Source: Nemopilema nomurai (lineage: Eukaryota > Cnidaria > Scyphozoa > Rhizostomeae > Rhizostomatidae). Taken from it: a stretch of 64,000 nucleotides of DNA. The notes under the pieces are model-generated. The model was not told the origin of the DNA, searched no databases, and saw only the letters and a list, made by a program, of their open reading frames with translations. The stretch lies in contig ML133367.1 of assembly GCA_003864495.1 (NCBI GenBank), positions 1-64,000 of the forward strand. Reading direction: 5' to 3'. A program made the position numbers and the translations under genes. Shown in pieces: positions 14,001 to 24,900 of this stretch (position 1 is its first letter; every line of letters starts with the position of its first letter).

Positions 14001-16576
14001 TTTGAAGGAGAACCTACGGCTGGAAACTGCAGTGCAGGAATGCAAACAGAAATACAAAAATGACATGCAGAAGCATGAAAGCATTGAACACGAGTTCGAA
14101 AAGAGGCACCTTGAATTGCAGAATGAAATGAAGCTCCTTGAAGTGAAGTTTGCAGACACAGCGAAGGAACTGGCAGAGGCAAAGACTGCCCTTGAGGGTT
14201 TTCGAGAGGTAAGCAAGTTTTCAGCGATGTAAAAGGATATAAAAGGATATAAAAGGCATGTTGAGCCTAATTATAGCACTTATATTGTCTCAGCACTAAG
14301 GTACTAAATTTAAGGTTGAAAAATTGCTTCGGCTGAGATTAGAGTTATAAGGTACTGGGTGTGATGAGAAACTCTTGTTTAAAACTTATGTGCTTAAAAC
14401 CGCCCGCCCTGCTTGCGTCTCTTCGTTATTTCTTGATTCATGCACCGGGTTTCTCTCCGAGCTTTCAAAATGCTTATTTTGATTCAGAAAAAGAGCTCCT
14501 TCTGCGTGGACCCTGTGTCCCTTCTAGCTGCGCCATCAATGATTTCAAATGCTTCTATTGTCCCCGACTGTGCATAATCATTTCGTATGAGCTGCTGGAT
14601 GGCAACACTAGTTACTATGTCTCTTTGTATTAGAAGTAATTCAATTTTTTTACTGTTAAATTATTCTGCTGCACAGTTTGAGTAAAATACTTTCAATGTT
14701 TGATAGAGAGATCCTAGACGTTACAGTCTTGATAAAACAGCCTTGGCTCTTGACATAAAAACAGTATCGTATGCAGTATCTATCGTTGATGTTGCTTTGC
14801 CGTTGCTGCTGCTGTTGTTGTTGTTGTTGTTGTTAACACAATTACCTGTCCTGCTTTGTAGATCATTGGCCTATTTGTGTCGCTATATGAAATTTTGCAA
14901 ATACCTAGTGTTTCTGGCCATCTCTTTTTAAAAAGCAGGCTATGTGGTTAGGTACCTCACTTGCAGGATAGAACCTTACATTTGCTTTACTTCAATCACC
15001 AGAAAAAAGACAGCGACAGCTCAACGCTTAACGAAGACGTGCCTCTATCGCCGTCAGATGCGAAGGAGGCTGTTCGTTCCAAGCAGAGAAAGACAACTCG
15101 GAATCGAGATAGTCTCATCGAGAGCATTCGCCGTAAAGTGAAATGTGAGGACGTATGGTCACAAATGGAAAAGGGAAACAGCTTGCCGGCCTACTTGAAT
15201 GGTATACCACAAATACAGCAGAATGGAATATCGAATGTTCTGCAAGGCATGAGCCACTGCAACTTGAGGCTGGACCTTAACCGGCCTAGTCGCATGGCGA
15301 AAGGCTCTTCTGCCTCGCTGCCGTCGACAACCAGCTTGCCTTTCGCATCCCTAATGATGCCGTTCTCGTCTGCTGTTAGCTCTTCTCGCCCCAGCCGGGC
15401 AGACGACGCGTTGCCTTCGACCAGTTTGCAGCATGAAGGTTAGCACAGCTGATGAGTTTTTGTTTGGGGCATGGTCTTGGAAAATAGCATTTGAAAGCAC
15501 CGCCCCTTTTCCCGGATCGGTCGGTCTTGAGTTGATTACATGATACTATCAGGCCGCTATTCCGGATCGGTCCGGCTTGAATTGATTATTGGAAAGCACC
15601 AGCCCTTTTTCCCGGATCGGTCGGTCTTGAGTTGATTACATGATTCTATCAGGCCGCTATTCCGGATCGGTCCGGCTTGAATTGATTATTGGAAAACACC
15701 AGCCCTTTTTCCCGGATCGGTCGATCTTGAGTTGATTACATGATTCTATCAGGCCGTTATTCCAGATCGGTCCGGCTTGAATTGATTATTGGAAAACACC
15801 GCCCCTTTTTCCCGGATCGGTCGATCTTGAGATGATTGCATGATACTATCAGGCCGCTATTCCGGATCGGTCCGGCTTGAATTGATTATTGGAAAGCACC
15901 AGCCCTTTTTCCCGGATCGGTCGGTCTTGAGTTGATTACATGATTCTATCAGGCCGCTATTCCGGATCGGTCCGGCTTGAATTGATTATTGGAAAACACC
16001 AGCCCTTTTTCCCGGATCGGTCGATCTTGAGTTGATTACATGATTCTATCAGGCCGTTATTCCAGATCGGTCCGGCTTGAATTGATTATTTGAAACCACC
16101 GGCCCTTTTCCCGAATTAATTCGTCTTGAAACTATTACACAACAATGTAATCAGCCCGTTTGGCACATGATCTGATGAGAAACTTTCACGGCAGCCTGTC
16201 TTTGTTCATCACACTTGCGCTAAAATCATTGACGTTCCAGGAGCGTGTGTTCCCACATGTTGCACCTTGTGACAAGCATCAGCTTCTAAACACATTTACT
16301 TCTACCGCTCCAGGCTAAAGTTCTCCAGCTCGGTTTGTAGAAATCTCCCTTACGCAGCGTTCTCCACCCAAAATTGGTACTGTAAAACATTGTTATTGTA
16401 GCTATACTTATAACCAATCACTTGTTTCTTTTTTAGAAGACGGGTCTGCAGAGACACCAACACAAGACGACGATGACTCGACAGGCCAATTCAGAGAGCG
16501 GGCATCTTGTATGCAGCCTGGTCAGTGTTTAAATAAACGCGCAAGGTCCACAACAGCGCCACCCACATTGCAGTGA
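2090..16576 (+). CDS. CARD9-like: CARD-coiled-coil adaptor, CARD9-like (7 exons, ~681 aa)
   Basis: Exons 2090-2381, 10583-10636, 11838-12202, 12653-12924, 13758-14208, 14967-15438 and 16437-16576 join with matching phases and sum to 2046 nt ending in TGA. Exon 1 encodes a CARD: an N-terminal helix bundle, then DRVGKMLDILALKG, FLEALE and a closing LYETVTGKK like the VTGKEP end of the CARD9/11 domain. Exons 3-5 encode about 360 residues of Glu/Lys/Leu-rich coiled coil. Exon 6 holds a basic segment (RDSLIESIRRK) resembling the end of CARD9, then a Ser/Pro-rich tail. No PDZ, SH3 or GUK domain follows, so CARD9 fits better than CARD11. In the family, the CARD nucleates BCL10 filaments that recruit MALT1 and activate NF-kB downstream of Syk/PKC receptors. 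Exon 2 (54 nt) and the exon 5 acceptor were chosen by phase and are the least certain parts. Confidence 0.8.
2541..2940 (+). mobile_element. 400-bp MITE, copy 1, flanked by TA
   Basis: The ends are inverted repeats (CACGCTTTTTTATAGGGAAC against GTTCCTTATAAAAAGAAAGCGTG) and TA sits on both sides, as for Tc1/mariner-type target duplication. There is no coding capacity. A second copy of nearly the same length lies inverted at 58910-59308, and the interiors match over their length (for example the CTCGCCCCTCTCT block and the GTTCCTTA motifs). It lies in intron 1 of the CARD9-like gene. Confidence 0.85.
4995..5002 (+). repeat. Left 8-bp target site duplication of the 4.7-kb hAT
   Basis: GATCAGGG directly precedes the 5' terminal repeat of the hAT element and recurs immediately after its 3' terminal repeat at 9693-9700. 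Its last five bases (CAGGG, 4998-5002) are also the first bases of the older element that was the target. Confidence 0.92.
5381..9103 (+). pseudogene. hAT transposase (ZMYM1/TTF-zinc-finger type), one frameshift
   Basis: Exons 5381-5693, 6328-6528 and 6859-9103 join in phase 1 throughout. Exon 1 starts at ATG 5381 and encodes a C-x2-C...H-x4-H finger (CSICNDVF...HTKSKH), then a Lys-rich, NLS-like patch. Exon 2 is very acidic. Exon 3 has a TTF-type finger (FCFHCRNFS), the RNase-H-like core (LSDES, then GYDGASVV, then CHRLNLVIV) and, near the C terminus, the hAT dimerisation block AECERSFSSMRL. Near 8427-8432 the frame changes by one base after EFW: the upstream frame reaches a stop at 8550-8552, while the homologous frame continues to 9103. 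No usable intron is visible there, so a single-base indel is likely. Otherwise the gene is open, so the copy looks young or recently active. Confidence 0.85.
5851..6011 (+). mobile_element. 161-bp TA-flanked MITE inside intron 1 of the hAT transposase
   Basis: The ends CACGTTTTTTTATTTATAAG and CTTATTAAGAAAAAAACGTG are inverted, with TA on both sides. They resemble the ends of the 400-bp MITE family (CACGC...GCGTG) but the interior is shorter and AT-rich. It is probably a related internally deleted or separate mariner-type family. It must have entered after, or travelled with, the hAT. Confidence 0.6.
9693..9700 (+). repeat. Right 8-bp target site duplication of the 4.7-kb hAT
   Basis: GATCAGGG is identical to 4995-5002. 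The older element resumes inside this copy at 9696 (CAGGG). Confidence 0.92.
9696..10453 (+). mobile_element. Older 758-bp non-autonomous hAT-like element, interrupted at its tip
   Basis: It starts CAGGGACGCCTGCTGG and ends with the complement of CAGGGGCGCCTACCCTGG, an imperfect terminal inverted repeat. Its target duplication is CCTCTGAT: one copy at 10454-10461 and the other at 4990-4997, on the far side of the younger hAT that inserted at this element's first bases. It has no coding frame of note. A strong hairpin lies at 10165-10215. Confidence 0.8.
10165..10215 (+). repeat. Internal hairpin of the older hAT-like element
   Basis: CCCCGGCATACAGGCTTCAT is followed after eight bases by ATGAAGCCCTGTGTGCCGGG, giving a stem of about 19 pairs with a small bulge and one non-complementary pair. 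It is the only strong structure inside the 758-bp element. Its role is unknown. Confidence 0.7.
10454..10461 (+). repeat. Right 8-bp target duplication of the older hAT-like element
   Basis: CCTCTGAT directly follows the terminal repeat ending GGCGCCCCTG. The matching copy is at 4990-4997, before the CAGGG that begins the element. Confidence 0.85.
12984..13441 (+). mobile_element. ~460-bp inverted-repeat element in the CARD9-like gene
   Basis: GGGGCTATTACGAAATTC at 12984 is matched in inverse by GAATTTCGTAACAGCCCC ending at 13441, with one mismatch in 18. Inside, GGACGGACAAA and the complementary TTTGTCCGTCCGTCAC recur near both ends. It is non-coding and has no clear target duplication. It starts about 60 bases after exon 4, and part of it is translated if exon 4 is read through its splice donor. 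Confidence 0.65.
14801..14834 (+). repeat. GCT/GTT microsatellite
   Basis: A short run of CTG then TTG triplets lies in an intron of the CARD9-like gene. The small frame covering it reads as poly-Leu and is not a gene. Confidence 0.8.
15493..16130 (+). repeat. 100-bp tandem repeat with 50-bp and 300-bp orders (satellite)
   Basis: Units recur every 100 bases (anchors near 15493, 15591, 15691, 15791, 15891 and 15991), the first being one base short. Each unit contains two related 50-bp halves (CCGGATCGGTCGGTCTTGAG and CCGGATCGGTCCGGCTTGAA, 50 bases apart). Variant bases show a further order of three: the units at 15493, 15591 and 15691 match those at 15791, 15891 and 15991 respectively, giving two 300-bp blocks. 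A diverged tail follows to about 16130. The whole array sits in the last intron (15439-16436) of the CARD9-like gene. Confidence 0.93.
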
Positions 16577-18992
16577 CAATGCCAGAAGGCCCTGTCTATT
16601 GAAGTCGCATTAAGCCCTGGGTTGTGCTGAATTTTCTTGCAGCACCAAGGTGGTGTCATTTTGAGGCATTTGAACCCAATCGCAGTGGCGTGCAATCCAA
16701 GCAGGTTTACACGAATGGACACCACAGCAATCGTGACATGAGACTTTATTGTTGCAACAAATTCATTCTGCAACAATGAGATACTTAGATATTGGTTGTT
16801 ATCAAAGTCGTTGCATTGGACAGTCACTTGATAGCTGCTGGTACTTTGTTACCAGGTTTTGGAATTCACATTAGAAATATTTAAATCTTTAATATTTAAA
16901 TCCAGTAAAACAGCAACTAACGTGTTAGTAGATTTGTATGCCGCAATGACGAAATCCGATTCAAACTACAGTAGAATCTCTATACTACGACTTCTCTCCG
17001 AAGGGGCAACGGGGAAACTCAGCTTAGAAATGGAACAGCCGGCCAAGGTCCTCGATAAACGTACACTCCTGTCATTGCTTAATTGTTTGTTCCTTTTTGA
17101 AAAAAAACTTGAAACTCGTTTGTGAAATTAAATCATTTGCTTCTATTAACTGTTACCATCGTCAATTTATCTTTCGTGTCCAGGAGCATTAATTTGAAGA
17201 ATTTCATTTTGCACAGACTGGCTGTGTCAGAGTTTTACAGATGCCAGCACTGATATAGTGGCATTAACAGACTGAAAGCTTAAGTGCGTCTTTCCTTCTC
17301 CCTTAAATTTTCTTCTTAGTCTAGTTGGTTTTCAAGATGGGGCGTTTTTCAAAGATGTTAAAAGTACAGTTTTGAACGGTCGCACCTCCATGCAAAAGCC
17401 ATATTCGTGCTCGCTGGATGGAGGTTCCATTATGAATCAAATCAAACCAGGAAGCTTCGTATCATGATAAAGAAATAATACTTACATTGCTTCCTTTTCC
17501 CAATCGGAGCTCATGTATTGTTTTTAACATGGGCCGGCGGCACTAATTCTTGGAAATAGACAGCGACAGCAGAAAAATCCCGCGCTATTTCTAATGGGAC
17601 ACGCGGATATTTGGGTCCAAATTCGTTGCACGGTATTTGGAATCTAAAACTCTGCTAGCCCCAATGACTGGTTTGATTTTCTACTTTTCACAAAAGCGTG
17701 AACTAAAAATTGGCCGGCCTTGCAAAAACCTGATTCACTCTTATTATTAAAATAAATATGCTTATACTTGATAAAAATTACTTTCTATAAATGAATTCGT
17801 CCGAAAATAAAGATGGTTTTTCAATAATCTTCAAGGAACTTCTGTAACTCCGTCTAACGAAGACACGGTAGCCCCAGAAAATGTTTTTGGTCAATTTCTG
17901 GGTAGGACCCAAATAACAGATCAGGGGTTTTTTAGTTTTCTACCAGCTGAGCTCGAAACCTGAAGAGCTCCCACCAAAACTAAAAACCCCCGTTGACTCT
18001 CGACGTGAATTGTAGCAGTATTCAACTTTATTTATTATTAGAAACAGAGTGTATTAGAATATTGTCACCACCCTTCATGAATTCAAGTTTCTACGTTCTC
18101 TTAGAACAATTTAGCATCGAGCGACTAATAAAAACAGCCAGGATTATGAGATGAATATATAGTTTGATCTTTATCGTACACATTTATAGGAACTGTCGGT
18201 AAAAATATATCTAATCTCAGAAATGCTTTTGAATATAAAACACACATTATGTACTTATGAAGACACGACTTTGGGAAAAGAAACCAATTGGCAGAATGGG
18301 CAATGTCATGAGCGGGCCTACGTACACCTCGGTCAGAAGAAAACTGCATAGAGGTACTTGTGCGTGTCATGAATAAATCTGAGAGCGTTTGATCACCATG
18401 TGCTGTGATCATTTAGCCTTGTTAGGAAGAGAAGAGAAATGTTGGAAGGTTCACTGAAACAGCCAGTCATCTGACCAAACCTTGATGCTCAAGTGGGTAT
18501 TCCACGAAGTCCAGCCATCGTCACAAAACCCCTCTTTTGCTTTTCGATAAAGACCCTATTTAAGAGTTTAAATTTCGATTCTATAAACAACAAAACTTGA
18601 AAGATAGCCAAACAAGCTTTCGCTTGATGCTGAAAAGTTTCCTAGAGCTTTGCTAGGCAGAAGTCGGATAGGCCTCCGCCATCCTTGTATAAGCCCCATT
18701 GAGACAAACCCAATGGGCCTAAAATCATCTTATTCGTAACTACATTGGGCTTATTCGAGTAATTATGGTGCTTATGGATAATAAACATATATGTTCACAA
18801 AATATACACATGTTTAAAAAGCCAATAATTCTAAAGACAAAAACAGTTCATAAAAATGTAGCAAATGCAAGGATATCATTTCCTTGCATGGTTAATCCTT
18901 TGCATCACTTTTTTCAAAATATTTGAAAGGTGTATAAAAATCGCTTTGCTGCATCGGCCATGAAACTAACAGAGCTAGCTGCGAAGGAGCAC
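16577..18992. other. Convergent intergenic region, CARD9-like to oligopeptidase
   Basis: The two genes converge here, so both 3' UTRs should lie in this stretch. I recognise no gene. The plus-strand frame at 16859-17125 has no family match and contains a sequence like a pogo/Tigger end (CAGTAGAATCTCTATACTAC at about 16971), but I found no matching second end. The frames near 16522-16827 and 18125-18412 show no domain. Confidence 0.5.
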
Positions 18993-21900
18993 TTATTTGA
19001 GGCCGTAGAAGCGGAGAAGGGCGTCGGTTTTCGGCTCCCGGCCTCGGAAATCAACGAACACTTTCTTCGGGTGGCGGCCTCCACCGAGGGCCAAGTATGT
19101 ATCGCGGAACCTGAAAGTGAAACAGTAGTCTAAACTTACCACGGTAAACACAAACTAATCCATTCAAAAGGTCTAAGCTAGTATAGTTTCGGGTAGTGGG
19201 AATAAGCCTTTCTCTGTCTACATGCACTTCAAAACATCCAGAAATTTCGATGGCTCAATATACATAACGAAATTTCGATGGCTCAATATAAGATTCCTGG
19301 ACAATATCTCTAATTGATTGGCTTTCCAGAGTTTACACAAGACGCATAACAAAGAGCCAAACAAAGCCTACTTCAAATATGTACGTCATACGCGATGTTT
19401 TGATAAACCTCAACAATATCCAAATAGGGACTTCATAACATAGGCCTTTTCGCGCAACTTTAAGTGCAATTGGATTCGTCCGAATTACCATCCTACTCAC
19501 ATTGAATAACGTGTTATCACGTGTTGAGTCATTTCACTGCTTAAAGGCGGGGATGTTGGGCGCAGGGCATATAAAGGCATTGAGTCATGGTAAATAGCGG
19601 TTTTCCAAGGGCTGTTGTCTGTTTTCATGCTTTCATTTCGGCTTTCATGTGATCAGACATCAACTGCGAGGTTAAAACATCATGTGTGCAGTTTGCTTGA
19701 CAGCCAATCAGATTAACGGAGCTATCATAATGACTCGGCAATTTTTGCAATTTGGGTATACGCTTTCCATTTATCATGACTCAATGCCTTTAAGTCTACA
19801 TGTACATTGATCATTATGTCTGTAGATGCCATTTGCATGCTACTACAATAATAAATGAGGGCGTTGGATCAAAGTACAATGACTGAACCATTTATCATTA
19901 GCTGCAGTAGTCAGTTACTCTGAGCTAAACGCATCCCATTGCAAGCAATCGATGCAGCATGAGACGAAAACAAAGTTAATTAAAAATACGGATAAGTACG
20001 AATATCACCTTCGAGAAGAAAACAGCTGCAGGACCCAATTTTCCATGTCAGTCTATTAAGGTTGCCTGATATTGCCTTCGCAGTGTCCTCAATATTAAGA
20101 CACAGGAACAAAAACCACGGCTGCATCTTCTTTCTACATCTCTAACTTTATACAGCACAACTCCCAAAAAAGTTTCCGGGCATGGACTTTCATAAAAAAC
20201 GGCAAATGTTGCAAAGACGCGTTTTCGTTTGCATGAGACAAAGCTGTTGGTGACCGTGGTAGTAAAAATGGGGCAGCTTTTTCCAGATTACTTTCATTCC
20301 CTCCTTGACACTCCCCTTAATACTTAACACTATTGAAATTAATCTACCAAAACGAAAGAGCTCGTCAAAGGCATTTAATCAAACCTGGTGCCAACGCCAC
20401 GGACTGCCTTTCTGTCATCTAGGCCCACATCTTCAAACGCGGAAAATGCATCTGCTGCCATAACCTGGGAAAGTTCGAAACTGTAAGTTGAACTGACCAA
20501 CACAGGCATACAAAATTAGTTACTGAAACAAAATACAGAATAAATTATACTTTGATGTACTAGTTTAGTTGCTTGAGGTATGGCTCGCATGGATAGCTTT
20601 GTATTTGTAGAGAATTAAGAAGAAATGCTTTGAGTGACGCTAATTGATCAAATTCTGCAATATTCTGCTTCGGTTACTGCCACTTTAAACACAGGCAGAA
20701 CAAAAGATATGTAAAGAATACAGTGGATCAATAACACCAAGGCTCTCTTACGTACGTTAACTGTGTTTCCGAGCAATGATTAGCAGAAAGATGGGGCTGG
20801 CTTTTGGCTAGAGCATTATTTATACCATTAGACCTTTTCAGCTATTTAAATGAAAAATCACAACTCTCTGGCTGGAGATAAGCAAGGCTCTAACAAGCTA
20901 AAGATGTTACCTCTGCCCATTTATAGGAATAATATCCGGCTGCGTAGCCACCCGAGAAGATGTGCCCGAAGGTGCAGGGGAACATGTCTTCTGGCAGAGG
21001 CTTCATAACCCTGTACTTGTCAGCCACTCGCTTCATCACATCTTGCCAGCTATCATTGCTGCAACATTCATTAAAAAGGAAGTATTCAGTTGCAGAAATA
21101 TACTATTTGATGGGAAGTTTATTATTTTGGAGGGGGGGGGGTTCTAAATAATAGATTGACCTGGGCAAAACATTACCTACATTGAGCAAAATTGAGCAGC
21201 GATTAAGATCCCGAAAGAGGCAAATGAAAATACTTTCATATATATTTTTGATTCATGGTATCTTGCAGAGACCTTTCGTTGCCTTACAAGTAGCAAATGT
21301 TTGAATACGCTGACTACAGTCTCACATACGTAACATCAAACATTAAAATCTAAGGGACTTAAGAGCTAAAAGAGCCAGCGTTTCAGTCAAACATAATCCT
21401 TTACTTGGGTTCCCACTTTGAATTTTTGCTTTAGCTGACGTTTTCAATGAATAAGGATTTTTCCGTAATTTTGATATTTTAGGTAAAGATAAAGCTTTGA
21501 ACTGGCCGGATGAGCCATTTGTCTACAATGCTGGGGCTACGAACACACTTCACTACAAACATAGAAACGTGGGGTTCTCTCTTCACCTCAAATGGAATTC
21601 CAGATCCAAGGCCGCATAATAAAGCTGTTGCAACATAGAGGAGCCAGCCATGTACTGCCGTGCTGCGAATCAACAAAAAGGTTTACGACAACTGTTACAT
21701 GAAAGATCTGGAGCTACAACAAATAAGGTAGACGAAATTTTATTTAGAAAAGTGTTCAAAATTGACATTCGGTCATTCCACGAATTTTGACCCCGTTCTA
21801 GAGTAGGAAATTCACCATTCTGTCTGTGAATGCGGATTTGTTAAAGTTTTTATACAAAGATCCATGCTTTCGTTTAATAAAAATACAAATAAATATGAAG

Positions 21901-24900
21901 GGACTGGGTGACTTTGTCATTAGGAGGATTTTTTGTGCGAATAATTATAATTTCAAACAACTTTGCGCAGTCTATAAGATTGCTTTGAAAATTTCAAGAA
22001 AAAGGGTTTTGTCATAAGTTTGAGTTATAATTTCGAATTTGTAGAATGTGATCATGTAGAAATTGCTTTAAGAATTACCCAAATACGACGAAAGTTACAA
22101 GTGCTTTGTGGTACAAAACTTCACAATGGCTAGAAAAAGCGGAACTTGTTTTCGTATACTTAAAGTACTTAAAAGTACTTTTGGACCTGAAAAGTGCCCT
22201 GTTTATCTCAAATTACCTTGGATTGGTGACGTTTCGCTAAAATTTTAAAATCAAATGAAAAAAGCCATCAATTTCTGCTATTAAGCTGTGAATCCTCGTG
22301 AGTAGTGCGTCCTACAATGCTAAGACCATGTTTTCCTCCACCCAAAAGGATTGCGTTCCTGCCCTCAAGAAAAGTTTAGTCGTTTACGAATTTTGTTGCC
22401 GATGTGAAGCTCGGTATGTAGGACGCACTACTCAAAGACTGGAGGATAGAATAAAGCAGTATGTTCCCACGAGCATAAGGACCAAAACGTCTGCAGAAAG
22501 AGAGCAGCCGCGTCGAAATTGTAAAAGACGCAATGCCCAAATTAATTGTGATTCGGCTATAGGATAACATCTTTTAGAGAATCCAGATTGCGCCAAAACA
22601 TACAGTGACGACAATTTTCATATAATTGGGCAAGCTAGGTCGTCCTTTCACCTAGGTGTTTTGGAGTCTGTCTATATTTCAATGGAAAAAACCATTCTTT
22701 GTAGACAGAAAGAGTTCGTCTTTTCCTTTGGGCTCTTCTAAAGTTAGGTGTTAAGTAATGCTGATTGGTCAATTATAACCAATCACGCGCTCTGCTTATC
22801 ACCCTCTAGTGTTTTCGATCCGCATCTGGCTATTTACTCGGTCAGTTTTTGGTTATCTTCCGACGTTTGCATACTCTGAGGAGTGTCGGACGAAAAAGTA
22901 CCTTAAGTAAGCGAAAACGAAAGTTACATAATACTGTAGAATGGGTGATCATATTACCTTTCACGAGGCTATCGAAAATCTCACGTGGCAGTTTCGCGCC
23001 AGTTTTATAATGGCTGCTGACGAGTTCAATCGTAGACCAATCATACAGCCAATTCTCCATGAACTGGGATGGGACTTCCACCTAGGGATAACGCAGCACA
23101 AAAAGCTCATGCCTATGCGAAGCTTACTTATAACATAAAATGAACACTCAACCAGAAACGCGTTACGTGAAATTGAAAGATGATCATTTTACATTTTTAA
23201 GCAAGTTAAGGAGCTCAACGAAAACCAACTGGAGAAGTTGTACTAGGGCTCGGGAATTCGGACTATAATAAACAGTACGACAAGGATAAGCCTCAAGATA
23301 GATCCCCCGCAGAACACCACAGGAGCGAGACAAATACCCCTCTCTAAAGCACGAAATAGACTTGGAGCAAGTCTAGCCTCAGGGAAGAAGAAGAGAATCG
23401 TATCCATTTCAATTCCTGAATCCTTTTCGACTTCCCTAATATAATAACATCGCCTCCTGTTTCAAACCATCTCAGGCATAAGATGAATAGTAAGCAGCGC
23501 ATTGAACGTACTGCATCCCATTCGATGTTAGCTGTCCCTGCGGCCTCTGAAAACTTCACCGTTGTCAGCATGTGCTGGAGTCCATGACCAAACTTAGAAC
23601 GAATGAAAAGGAATCCAAACAATGAACGTTACAAACAATTTTCCAAACTCGTTATAATGATGTGTCTTGGGAACCTCACTGGTAAAAATGAACAGAGGAT
23701 GGGCAGATAGCGACAAATGCTGTTTACACCTAGTTTTTAAATGATCCCAAGGAACGCAAGAATCGCTGAAATTGCGACTTGATAGATTCATTCATATATG
23801 TGCGCAGAGACATGGACATTGCATAAAGTGGAAATAAAGAAAAAATTCAATCAAGAAATTTAGGAGAATTATAACGATAAAAATGGGAAATCCTCAAAAG
23901 AAGCACAAAATTCTTAATGCTATAAATATAAGTATTTATGGTTCTCTTCCTGAGTTTATTACAACCCTAAACCGGGCATCTAATTGTAGATTTTTTACCA
24001 GTACAGTAGTCGACGTTTTCCTTTTGGTAAAGTAGTAATTTGTAAAATTGTATGTCATGGTAAACTTTTCTTCTTAAATGTCATGGGGTAGTCATAGTCC
24101 TTTGCTCCTTATGGTATAGTTCTGGTAGTATTGCAAAGTAATTGTAGGTAAAGTAGCATAAAATATGTATTTCAAATCTTTTTAAATAGATTAAAATAAA
24201 ATTAGTATTTCTTTGATACAAGCTAAGGAATACCAAAGGTATAGGCAAAGCCGAAGATATAGGCAAAGCCAAAAGAAGCAGTATATTTACGTGATATTTA
24301 CCTCATGAAAGAGGGTGCTGACTTCGCTAAACGTCATCAAGGAAGGCTTGACGTCAGAAGGTGGACTTTGGTTACAAACAAGGATTGCGATGGGGCTTCG
24401 TTTAAGATTATCACTTCGTGCTGCAATAGAAATTCAAAATTATAAAAATAGGCATTTAAGATATAGAAAGCAGTATTCATGCATTTGTTTTCTGAAGGTT
24501 GGATGCATTAGACCGGGGCTTTATGTATGAAGATCCAGTCATGGACCAGGTGGGCTGAAATGAGATGTTTCCGTGTTCTTTTTTGATGGACATTTCCAGT
24601 TCTGCAAAACTTTAAACAGGTGACTGTTAAGCAAATTTAACTAAAAACCTGTTATTAGACAGAAAAAGAGTCAAATGAAATCATGTAACTTTTTCCCAGT
24701 TTTCGTGCTTATTTATTCTTAAGTCGAGAATTAATCTAAAGTTAGAACAAAAGTTGTCCAATGCTGTGTTAGAGAGCTTATCAAGAATTTTTGCCAAACA
24801 TGACATATGCATATACATAACATATTATACATTAAGCATGATACATCATTAAATTATACTGTAACGCTTATATATTTAGCCACTGCATGGAAATTGTTGA

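Larger units (their letters stand above)
22089..22928 (+). mobile_element. Penelope-like element remnant with 11-bp target duplication
   Basis: CGAAAGTTACA occurs at 22089-22099 and again at 22918-22928, bracketing 818 bp. Inside, in order: an inverted copy of the terminal arm (22100 to about 22190), the 3' end of the element's protein with its GIY-YIG nuclease domain (22298 to about 22741), the untranslated end, and a hammerhead-like motif (22869-22912). It sits in an intron of the minus-strand oligopeptidase, with its target duplication ending 29 bases from the exon at 22958. Confidence 0.85.

Noticed and set aside
16859..17125. Plus-strand frame after the CARD9-like gene, with a pogo/Tigger-like end sequence
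   Set aside because: No domain and no second terminal repeat found; treated as chance or an unrecognisable fragment.
23594..23791. Minus frame containing NEFGK close to the HEFGH exon of the peptidase
   Set aside because: The true HE exon is at 24302-24420 and joins FGH at 23592 in phase; this frame has no family similarity and is intronic.
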